From Salvia splendens (lineage: Eukaryota > Streptophyta > Magnoliopsida > Lamiales > Lamiaceae), in contig NC_056032.1 in assembly GCF_004379255.2 (NCBI RefSeq), forward strand, positions 31,283,322-31,347,321: DNA of 64,000 nt. The letters are read 5' to 3'. This document shows positions 1 to 8,902 of this stretch, in pieces; the stretch's first letter is position 1; the number at the start of each line of letters is the position of its first letter. Below the pieces are notes generated by a model that did not search any database, had not been told where the DNA came from, and saw only the letters and a list, made by a program, of their open reading frames with translations. Both the position numbers and the translations under genes were made by a program.

Positions 1-657
1 CTGGCGCGACATTCTGCTGTCCGCCGTTGTGCTCTTGCCGACGGCACGGCGTTGCTCGATGCATGGAGCACGTCCGTGCCGCTGAGCAGAACGACGTGGC
101 GCGACGAGATTGGCCAACGGCATAGCCGTTGGCAATTTAAATGTTTTTTTTTTAAATTGAATTTAATTAAAAAATCATTTTTAAATTTAAAAAAATTTAT
201 TTTCCCACTTCCCAATAAATTATATCCATTTTCTCACCACTTTTCATTTATTTTTCAATTTCTTTTCTCCAAAATTCACATTTTCATCCATAAATACCTC
301 AATTTCCACACAAAAAATTTCCTACCACACTGCACAATTCTCATCTATATTCTCTCGTCAATTCTCAATCTCTCACTCTTACAAAAAAAATATCCGGGTT
401 CGGCGATCACCCCTCCGACTCCTGCGGTTGGAACATGAATGGTTCGGCTCAAAACCATTCCCTAGTCCAGAAACGCAATTCTCGGCCCCTTCTCAAACCT
501 ATGGTTCTTAAATTTCGGGTGGCTACCGGCCTTACCCGGTGGACGACCAAGATGCCCCCGTGGGCGATACGGGTAGGCACCTCCTATTCCTCGTAGTGTT
601 TGTGTTCAGGGTCGCGCCGGTGATACTCACGTCCTCACCCCGTACACTCCAGGGGAG

Positions 658-1337
658 ATGGATCAGTTATTCAAAGCCTATTTGGCAATCTCCAAAGATC
701 CGGAGGTTGGCATGAACCAAAGCGGGGATAGAACCATCGAGCACAATGAGAGTATGGTGCGCAATGCCATCTCTAGAGCCAACGAAGAAATCCAAAAGTT
801 CTAGGGGTATTACCTCCAGGAAGAGCGGTCGGCGGGAGCGCCAGGAGCGAGCTCAACATCATCAGTGCCACCATGGCGACCTACAAATCCCAACATTACA
901 AACCATTCAAGTACCTCAACGCTTGGCAGGAGGTGCGTGTGCATCCGATGTGTAAGGGAGGCGTATCATCCTCCACCAGCTACTCCAGCAAACGGTCGAG
1001 GTCGGTACCCCTATCCGACGCCGGCGAGGATAAGGTGGCTAGTCAGCTTGCCTGAGCTAACTTGGGTAGCCCGGACGCCGGCCCGAGCAGTTCCCTACGC
1101 CGGCCGCAAGGAAGGAAACAGGCGACGGCTAACCGCCGTCGCGCCGCTCCTGCTCCTGCTCTTGCTTCCGCTCCCGCTCCCTTTGTGTCACCTCAACCCC
1201 CCACCAACTCGTTGTGGACCCTTTTGGCTCAACTCAATATGGCCGAGACATCACACATGTCTCTCGAGCAACTTGAAGTATATCGGGCAATGATACGAGG
1301 TCTCCGACAAACATTGGAGATAGGGCTAGAAAACTAG
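658..1337 (+). pseudogene. Broken Harbinger ORF1 (Myb/SANT-like, 'NAM-associated' type)
   Basis: A coding relic runs from ATG 658 (MDQLFKAYLAISKDPEVG) through a stop at 802-804. It continues in the same frame to about 840, then shifts by one base into the frame of MATYKSQHYKPFKYLNAW (873 onward). That frame holds another in-frame stop (TGA 1053-1055) before resuming with GSPDAGPSSSLRR and ending at 1337. The KPFKYLNAWQEVR block and the Ser/Ala/Pro-rich tail are typical of the ORF1 accessory DNA-binding protein of plant PIF/Harbinger elements. The N-terminal trihelix-like part appears mostly deleted between SGDR and TIEHNES. Two nonsense codons plus a frameshift make it non-functional. Confidence 0.75.
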
Positions 1338-1360
1338 TCTTCCACGGGGTATTTTTTAGC

Positions 1361-1500
1361 CTTTAATTATGTAATTTTTAATTTGTAGGATTTTAATTAT
1401 GTAATTTTTATTTTTTAGGATTTTAAGTATGTAATTTTTATTTTTTAGGATTTTATGTTTGTAATTTTTATTTTTTGGGATTTAATTATGTAATTTTTTT
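1361..1500 (+). repeat. 30-bp tandem repeat in element 1
   Basis: The word AGGATTTTAATTATGTAATT and its variants recur every 30 bp (AGGA at 1387, 1417 and 1447, GGGA at 1477), about 4.5 copies. A single unit of similar sequence follows the transposase in copies 2 and 3, so this is local amplification of an element-internal segment. Confidence 0.8.
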
Positions 1501-1732
1501 ATTTTTTTAATTTGTAATAGTAGTTTGAGTATTTTTATATTGTAGAAATGTTTTTAGTAATTGAAGTATTTAAATTAAATAATGGAATGATGGGACCTTG
1601 AGCATGCTCTTGCGTAAGAGTATGAATGTGAGTGTTGTGCTCTTGGAGAAGAGGATGAAGTAAAAAATTAATAAAAGTGAGTCCGGCCCACATCCATGCT
1701 CTCTGGCAATAGCATGGATGGGGATGCTCTAA

Positions 1733-2040
1733 GAGATATATGGAAAAAAAAGTATGTAAAGTACGAGAATATAAAAAAAAAGTGAATAAAGTATGAAAGA
1801 GATACTTTCCATTTTTAGAAATGGAACAATTTTTTTTGGATATCCCAAAATAACAAAATTGAACTATTTTTCATAAACGGAGAAAGTATTAAAAAAAATA
1901 TATTTGTCTTATGAAAAATTAAATATTTCATATTTATTGGATTTAAAAAGAAATTTTTTTTGCATACCCAAAATCAAGTAGTTTTCATATTTATTGAACG
2001 GAGCTAGTAGTAATTTCCAATTTATAGAGTAACTGTAGTG
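1733..2040. other. AT-rich spacer with two decayed MITE right ends
   Basis: No gene is visible. The stretch holds right halves of Stowaway-like MITEs, ending near 1888 (ACGGAGAAAG then TA) and near 2007 (ACGGAGCTAG then TA). No matching left ends were found. Confidence 0.4.
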
Positions 2041-2273
2041 CTCCCTCCGTTTCTCCATAGTTGAGTCATTTTTTTATTTTGGGAAGTTTCCTCAAAGTTG
2101 AGTCATTTCTCTATATATTAATTTTTTTATCTTTCTTACTTTACTCTCTCTTATTTTATTTTATTCACTTTCTACTTTTTTCCCTCTATATCTATTTATT
2201 TAACACATTCAACATCTCTTTCTTAAACTCCGTGCCAAATTGTTTTGCTTCAACTATGAAGAAACGGAGGGAG
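2041..2273. mobile_element. Stowaway-type MITE
   Basis: Terminal inverted repeats: CTCCCTCCGTTTCTCCATAG at the left, with the complementary CTATGAAGAAACGGAGGGAG at the right. TA follows the right end and TG (a mutated TA) precedes the left. The interior is AT-rich and non-coding. Its right half matches the MITE remnant embedded in Harbinger copy 3 (about 25924-26080). Confidence 0.85.
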
Positions 2274-2288
2274 TAGTATTTTCTTTTA

Positions 2289-4252
2289 GAGCATCCACAA
2301 CGGTGGTGGGAGTGAAGGCCGCCGTCCGTGCCAGCGGCGAGGACGAGGACCGCCGCCGCTGCGCTCGCGCCGCTGGCACGGCGCTGCTCGATGCATCGAG
2401 CAGGCGACGTAGCGGCTTATGATTGGGCAACGGCATAGCCGTTGCCTTTGAATTATTTTTTTATTTTAAAAATTGTTTTTAAATTATATAAAATGATTTA
2501 AAAAAATCCCAAAAATATGGCCATTTTTTCCCGTTTTTTCTGAATTTTTTTGATTTTTTTTTATTTTTTTCCCCCAAAATCATCTATAAATACACACATT
2601 CATCATCCATTTATCACATCAATTCATCTCCCATTCATCTCTCATTCTTAATTCTCATACAAACTATCAACACATTCATCCCTCATTCAAAACCTCAAAT
2701 GGATTTCACCCATATTATGGCGGAAGCGGAACGCGAAGAACAAGAATACTACGAACAACATCGTGCCGCTTACGAAGCATATGTCGCGGCGAATACCCCC
2801 GCTCCTCCTCCTCAACGAACCAGATCAAATCGGCGCTACATTCATCGTGACCGGGAGGGAGCCCACGAAAGGCTCGTTGCCGACTACTTTGCCGACCAGC
2901 CGCGGTTTCCGGCAGATTACTTCAGGCGCCGTTTTCGCATGTCAAAGCGCTTGTTCATGCGAATTGTCAACACATTGTCCGCACGTGTTGAATTCTTCCA
3001 AACAGGTCCAGATGCAGCCGGGCGGCAAAGTATCACGCCGTTGCAGAAGTGTACTTGTGCCATCCGACAACTCGCTACTGGGCAAACGGCCGACATCTTC
3101 GACGAGTATTTGCATATCGGTGAGTCCACTGGAATCCTTTGTCTAAAGAATTTTTGCGAGGGCGTTCGTTCAGCTTTCGGGGATGAATTCCTTCGGGCAC
3201 CCACCACCGATGATTGCCAACGGTTGCTTCGTCTTCACGAATCAGTCCATGGCTTTCCCGGAATGCTTGGCAGTATTGAATGCATGCATTGGAGGTGGAA
3301 GAATTGCCCGACTGCTTGGAGGGGGCAACACTTGAGCGGTCACAAAGGCGGCCTTGAGGCGGTCGCCGACTACCGCCTATGGATTTGGCATGCATATTTC
3401 GGCGTTGCTGGATCCAACAACGACTTGAATGTACTATATTCTTCACCACTCTTCACTGATGTGATGAATGGTGTAGCACCGGCGATCGACTTCACCATCA
3501 ACGGAAATAGCTACCACATGGGTTACTATCTCGCCGATGGTATCTACCCAAGGTGGTCGACTTTCGTGAAGACGTTCAACAACCCGCACGACCTGAGACG
3601 GGTTCTTTTTGCGCAGCGTCAAGAGTCCGCACGGAAAGATGTCGAAAGAGCTTTCGGGGTCCTTCAAGCCCGATTCAACATTGTGAAGTCCCCGGCTCGG
3701 CTATGGTACGTGAATAATATCGCCGACATCATGTTCACGTGTATTATCTTACACAACATGATTATAGCCGACGAAGGGCCAAGGGCGGCTAGCTTCTACG
3801 ACGAGGACGTAGCCGGAAGCTCAACAGCGAGGTCTCCCCCACGCCGAGGCGAGCATACGACGGTCGGCCAAAGAATCGAGACAAGGCACACAATGCGCGA
3901 TACCCGAATCCACAATCAACTACAAGAAGACCTAATCAAACACATGTGGGCGAAATTCGGCAACGCGTAATGGTTTTTTTAATTTTTAGTATTTTAATTA
4001 TGTAATTTTTAATTTTTTAGGATTTTAATTATGTCGTTTTTATTTTATTTGTCATTTGCAATATTATTTAGGTTTTTTTAATGAATTTTAGTATTATTGA
4101 AATGTTATTGATTAATTGAATTTTAAATTAATTGTGCTCGTCCTTGCGGAAGAGCACAGTGGTGGGTGTTGTGCTTTTGCCAGAGAGCAGGCAGAAAAAG
4201 TGGGACCTTGCCCACAACCGTGTCGCTGGCAAGAGCACGGTCGTGGATGCTC
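2289..4252 (+). mobile_element. PIF/Harbinger element, copy 2, with transposase
   Basis: Complete element of 1,964 bp: GAGCATCCACAACGG at the left, the complementary CGTGGATGCTC at the right, flanked on both sides by TTA (2286-2288 and 4253-4255). It encodes only the transposase (2699-3970) and has no room for ORF1. The right end stops 72 bp before the ATG of the glycosyltransferase gene, so it sits in that gene's promoter or 5' leader. Subterminal sequences match copies 1 and 3. Confidence 0.92.
2699..3970 (+). CDS. PIF/Harbinger transposase (plant transposon protein, DDE type)
   Basis: 423 codons, uninterrupted. The N-terminal part is charged (AEAEREEQEYYEQHRAAY), followed by the helical region MSKRLFMRIV (81-90) and a DDE nuclease core. 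The three catalytic sites expected of the family are visible: GSIECMHW with E at residue 194 where Asp is expected, GSNNDLNVL (D242) and RKDVERAFG (E316). Compared with the sister copy at 25061, five residues (GPTLI) are missing after HLSGHKGG near 218. The protein would cut and paste Harbinger TIRs in the nucleus together with an ORF1 protein. The Asp-to-Glu change and the small deletion suggest it is inactive even though the frame is open. The start was chosen because the sister copy shares MDFT and upstream identity falls into leader sequence. Confidence 0.9.
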   Translation: MDFTHIMAEAEREEQEYYEQHRAAYEAYVAANTPAPPPQRTRSNRRYIHRDREGAHERLVADYFADQPRFPADYFRRRFRMSKRLFMRIVNTLSARVEFFQTGPDAAGRQSITPLQKCTCAIRQLATGQTADIFDEYLHIGESTGILCLKNFCEGVRSAFGDEFLRAPTTDDCQRLLRLHESVHGFPGMLGSIECMHWRWKNCPTAWRGQHLSGHKGGLEAVADYRLWIWHAYFGVAGSNNDLNVLYSSPLFTDVMNGVAPAIDFTINGNSYHMGYYLADGIYPRWSTFVKTFNNPHDLRRVLFAQRQESARKDVERAFGVLQARFNIVKSPARLWYVNNIADIMFTCIILHNMIIADEGPRAASFYDEDVAGSSTARSPPRRGEHTTVGQRIETRHTMRDTRIHNQLQEDLIKHMWAKFGNA

Positions 4253-4316
4253 TTAGTTTCAGCATTTAAAGTAACAGGTCTGCAGCCCCTCTGTGCATCA
4301 GAGCGAGCGAGCTAAC

Positions 4317-4388
4317 ATGGTAGAATGCAGGCGGCAGTTATCTCTTCATTTCCTTTTCCTTCGTATTTCGCCTCCTCGAAACGCCTAA
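4317..4388 (+). other. Upstream ORF overlapping the glycosyltransferase start
   Basis: ATG 4317 opens a 23-codon reading frame that ends with TAA at 4386-4388, two bases before the in-frame ATG at 4391. It overlaps the longer start (4325) in another frame. It could favour initiation at 4391 by re-initiation. This is visible in sequence, but its effect is untested. Confidence 0.4.
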
Positions 4389-6619
4389 AAATGACTACGG
4401 CGTCTCCGGATTTCTCCCCCCACACCCGCCGCCCAGGGGTTTCCACGCTATTACTGCTGCTCGTGGCGGTGGTGCTCCTTTCCTGCTTCCTCCTCCACAC
4501 AGCTGTCCAATTTGGAATCACCACTAACAACGGATCACCTCTCTATTCGGTCAGTCTCCTCTCCTGGATCTACCCAATTTCATTTTCTGCTTTATCGATT
4601 CGATTACTCTCGCTTTTTCCCCAATTTCATTCTCAATGTGGATGAATTAGCTGCACAACAGAGATTACTCATGAAGCCACCATAATCATTATTAGTGGAG
4701 TAGTAATTTAATAAAAAAAGATTTATATTTTACTAGAATTGTATTCTAGCTAATACATGTAGCCATCAATTTGAATTTGGAGTAGAAAGTGCGAGCCTCA
4801 TTGCATTTACAACTACTTAATTCAATTTTGTGTCAAAAGCAACCAAGTCGAAGAAAAATAGAACCATTTAAAGTGATGTATACAAAACAATAAGAATCTT
4901 AGACTATTTTGGAGTTGCTTTATGACTGTAACTTATCTTAGTAACAACCATCTTTAGATGTGAATTGAAAATCAGTATGTTTTTGGGACAATCAAGGCTA
5001 TATTTCGATAACAATATAGTTGCATTGCACAAAAAGCATAGGTATGCCTTTTGACATTTACAGGGGATAAGCAAAGCTCAGTTGGGAACTTGATCGAAAT
5101 TTATCAGCGTATAACTAGAGAAGTTTCGGTTCATTGTGCCAATTATGCTTCACTGGAGTCAAATAATCCACCTCGTCTTTCAGATTTTTAGTACCGATAA
5201 AATTGCCATTCTAATTCCTAATTATTTAATGGTTGTTGTAGGACAGTAAAGAGAATAGTCTTGAAAGAGTTTTGAAGGTTGCTTCGATGCCAGATAACAC
5301 AGTGATCTTAACAACCTTGAATGAAGCATGGGCAGCTCCAGATTCGGTGATTGATCTATTTCTTGAGAGTTTCCGAATGGGAGACCAAACCCGTTGGTTA
5401 CTGAACCATTTGCTGATTGTTTCTTTGGATCAAAAGGCATTTTCCCGTTGTATGGCTGTACACTCCCATTGTTTTTCCCTTGTGACTGAAGGAGTTGACT
5501 TTTCACATGAGGCTTATTTCATGACCCCGGACTACTTGAAGATGATGTGGAGAAGGATTGATTTCCTAAGATCTGTTCTTGAAATGGGATATAACTTTGT
5601 TTTCACGGTATGCATTCTATATACTTATCCATTGAGCACTCATCACACTCTAGCATGCTCACAAGTCATAAATATAGCTGGCTATTCACTCAAAACTTAG
5701 GCTTGGAAACATGAAGCTCAATGAATTTTGATACAATATTCTTGGTTCTTGCAATATTTCCATGAATGGTAGTCTTACATCTAATACTTATCACACACAT
5801 TTATTTAGTGTCATTTTTGGAAGGCTTGTCACATTCTATAAGAAAATTAATATTTTTGAGATGAAGTCCTTACTAGGTACTATGATGATATAATGCACTA
5901 TGAATGAACATGATTATTTGGACGAATCTCTCTGTACTTACTTTACTTATTTCTTATAAATAGGATGCAGACATTATGTGGTTCAGAGATCCATTTCCTC
6001 ACTTCCATCCAGATGCTGACTTTCAGATAGCATGTGATCACTTCTCTGGCAGATCTGATGATCTAGAAAATAAGCCTAATGGTGGGTTCAAGTTTGTAAG
6101 ATCAAACAAACGATCTATAGAATTTTACAAGTTTTGGCATGCCTCTCGTGGATTATACCCTGGACTACACGATCAAGATGTTCTTAATAAGATTAAGAAC
6201 GACTCCTTCATCCTGGAGATGGGGCTTCACTTGAGATTCTTGGACACTTCATACTTTGGTGGGTTCTGTGAACCCAGTGAAGATCTGGATGAAGTTTGTA
6301 CAATGCATGCAAACTGTTGTTTGGGGTTGAGCAGTAAGCTTCACGACCTCAGAATTTTGCTCGAGGACTGGAAAATGTATGTGTCTTCTTCCCCAATGGG
6401 CTCTGAATCATATGGTTGGAGAGTTCCACTGAATTGTAGGTAAGGCTACTGCTTCTGCATTGCAATTCTAATCTTCTAGCTAGAGTTGTTTCATCCATTT
6501 ACCTACTACAGCCTGGTAAATTTAATCAAATATTTTGCTGTATATTGTTTGTTTCCAGTCTTGATTCGCTCCACCTTTATGTTCAACAACCTGATCCAAC
6601 GTGGCCCAACTCAATCTGA
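4325..6619 (+). CDS. Nucleotide-diphospho-sugar transferase (PF03407, At4g15970-like)
   Basis: Model: join(4325-4549, 5242-5607, 5964-6439, 6559-6619), 375 aa, all introns GT-AG and in phase. Residues 41-60 form a hydrophobic anchor (STLLLLLVAVVLLSCF), as in type II Golgi glycosyltransferases. The catalytic domain starts about residue 85 (NTVILTTLNEAWAAP). It includes FVFTDADIMWFRDPFP with the DxD-like DAD spanning the exon 2/3 junction, HDQDVLN, and the family tail FLDTSYFGGFCEP and MHANCCLGL. It likely transfers a sugar from a nucleotide sugar onto a cell-wall or protein acceptor; the exact donor is unknown. Exon 4 is short and supplies the end SLDSLHLYVQQPDPTW; reading through the exon 3 donor instead gives a stop after one more codon. 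The start could be 4391 (residue 23) rather than 4325. A Harbinger element ends 72 bp upstream. Confidence 0.88.
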
Positions 6620-7583
6620 GTGACACTTGCTCTGACCCTCCCCGCCTGTGGCAGCACGGATGGCTAGTAACATCTGAAAAGTACGGCCATCTAACAGTTA
6701 GGTATTGTATCAAGCCCGTAAGTACTGTAAATCTCTTCTGCACATCTGAAAAAGGAAAAAGAAAAACGAAATTTAGTTGTTAAACTGGTTTAAATAGTGG
6801 CTGTATTTTCCTAGTGAGCCTGTCTATATTTTAGTATCATTGTTGTCACATTCGCTCTTTTGGTTTGTGAGTAGAGGACTGGGGATATTTTACAATACAG
6901 ATTGACAAGTAACAAGAGAGGGGATTTAGAGGGCTTTCACATATTCGTACAACTCTTTTCGTTGATATGCAGTTTCATATTTTCATTTTTCCAGATCTCT
7001 GGAATGCAGAGAAAAATTGAAGTTGCAGGGTATGAGTTAACTTGGGAAAAGGGCTGTGTATTAGAACTCTGTATACTGTGCTTCCAATAGTGATGTACAT
7101 TGAAGGCGTAGATGGAAAAACAAAATAATGTTGCTTCAAATCATTGTTTACTGAACAAAATATATCCACTTCTTCAGTAGTAATTTTGAAGTTTCTATTT
7201 TTCATTTCTTTTTAAATTTTCATCTTGTGTTCTTGCTGTCTGTTCTTGGTGGCATAGAAGCATTGTAGTGAGTTGTGGTAGGATTTTCTATGCTCGTGCA
7301 TTCTCAATACGACAGCAAGTGTACGGAAGTGAACGTCCTCCATTAGGGATGCCTCTATCATACTATGATGTAAAGTGTCATCAATCAAATTAACAAACTG
7401 TATATACCTTGTATTCATCGTCAACTCCATAAACGAAACGAAACGAAATAGAATGTTTGGGTTATAAATTGCAGTTGAAATACAGCAGGTACGGGAAAAC
7501 AGACATTATTAAGAAGAAAAAATAGCAGCTGGGCTCAGACAACATTGCCAGAGTTTCAATTTTCCATATACTCTGCGTTTGTC
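6620..7583. other. Intergenic / 3' flanks of two converging genes
   Basis: This lies between the stop of the plus-strand glycosyltransferase and the stop of the minus-strand esterase. It presumably holds both 3' UTRs. No coding potential beyond chance open frames, and no repeat ends were recognised. Confidence 0.5.
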
Positions 7584-8902
7584 CTAAATGTCGAGCCACC
7601 CTCTTTGCCATGAACAAATATGGTTGCTCACATTCAAAGTAGTTTTGCCGTCAGGACCAACGACATAATATGGCGAATCTTCGGGAAAATCAGATGGCAT
7701 TTTCAACCAGTAGAGGCTTGGCTCCCAATCTACTCTTTTGAGCACCTTCAGTATTTCCCTCACCACAATTTGGGACCCTTCAGATGACAAATGGATTCCA
7801 TCTCTGCACATTCGACCCGAAAATAAGCTTTTTACGCAATAGATGGAGACATTGGATGCTCAACATTTATGGTAATGACATACTCACATTGTTCTGTAAC
7901 ACAATGAAGTAGTAGTATGAAATAAAACATCATTGTGGATTTTAATCTATGATTTAGTACTTACATAAAGCAAGTATCAGCCCAGTCATCTTTTTCTTGA
8001 ATAGCAGTCCAAAGATTGATGGCCTCAACATCCATTTCTTTGCATAATTCTACTAATTTTTGTGAATATAAACAGCAGCCTTCATTCGTCCGCGCTTGAT
8101 CATCAAATGCATTTCTGGACAACAACGAGCAAAAGCAATTAGGTAACAAGAGCTCTTTTACGGTGGAGCTGTTGCAGAAATGTTTACCCGAAAACTTCAC
8201 GGATTCTTGCTTCGTTGACAGGCGGAGAGGTAAGGCATATTACCCTTGTCTCATCTGAAAGACCCTGTGATTGATGAAAAATAATGAGGAGCAAGGTACA
8301 ATAACTCATTCAACAAAACAAGTGTTGAACAGACCTTGATGTGAGCTATCATGGTTTTCATGTTTTCGATGTATTCAGGAAGAGGCACATGAGAACCTAT
8401 CCCACAGGGGTGGGGTTTTGTTGCATCATTGCCACCAAAATAGAGTATAACCAAAGAAGGCTGAACCGGTTCGTCCTTGGGGAAAAGCTTGTCCAGGACT
8501 TGAAGAGCCATCCTCGTGTTCCAACCCGAGTATCCTCGTACCAATACATCCGCCTTCAATAAGTAGCTCAAATTCAATCTTGTAGCAGAAACTAGTGTTT
8601 CTAAGTCGAAGATAAGATTGACGGATCGATCTAATATAATTGTATTCAATGTCGAACTAATTTTGAAAACCGAACTAGAGACGCCATTCATTTTTTTTCT
8701 AATCTAGTGGATAAAATAAATACTTCATTTTTAGAAAGTTTAACTTACGGACTTCATTGCAGAAAGAGTGGAATTGAGAAAGTGAGAATACCTTTCGAGC
8801 ATAGAGGTCAGCAAAAATAGCGCCCCAGCCTCCAACATTGAAGCTCATTTGGATAACAGATGATCCAAACAGCACAAACTGCGGCCGACGACAACCCACC
8901 AT
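7584..8902 (-). CDS. GDSL/SGNH esterase, CPRD49-like
   Basis: Model: complement(join(7584-7803, 7965-8114, 8188-8264, 8335-8553, 8792-8902)), 258 aa, five exons with GT-AG introns in phase. SGNH blocks are all present: block I as FGSSVIQMSF near residue 12 (this subfamily has GSS in place of GDS, with the second Ser as nucleophile), the conserved RGYSGWNTR (Gly block), YFGGNDA (GxND block) and DGIHLS (Asp and His of the catalytic dyad). Length and motif spelling fit the CPRD49/At3g11210 subfamily related to isoamyl-acetate hydrolysing esterase, rather than the longer secreted GDSL lipases. There is no signal peptide (MVGCRRPQF), so it is probably cytosolic. It would hydrolyse small esters; the substrate is unknown. 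It converges on the glycosyltransferase gene. Confidence 0.9.

Larger units (their letters stand above)
1..1729 (+). mobile_element. PIF/Harbinger-type DNA transposon, copy 1 (5' end outside window)
   Basis: The right end reads GGGATGCTC followed by TAA, the usual PIF/Harbinger target duplication (TTA/TAA). Its last ~130 bp match the right ends of the copies at 2289-4252 and 24645-26356, including the repeated 'aagagcac' and 'gtgctctt' words. Its first ~150 bp (GC-rich, with GCTCGATGCAT) match the left subterminal regions of those copies, so only a short left piece lies outside the window. The interior carries a decayed ORF1 rather than a transposase, so this copy could not move on its own. 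Family assignment is firm; completeness of the left end cannot be seen. Confidence 0.85.

Noticed and set aside
52..438. 128-codon open frame at the left edge
   Set aside because: F/L/I/K-rich translation of AT-rich Harbinger leader sequence; no family signal, and the corresponding region of copies 2 and 3 is non-coding.
4312..4530. Minus-strand open frame over glycosyltransferase exon 1
   Set aside because: Antisense shadow of a better-supported exon with an anchor segment and correct splice phase.
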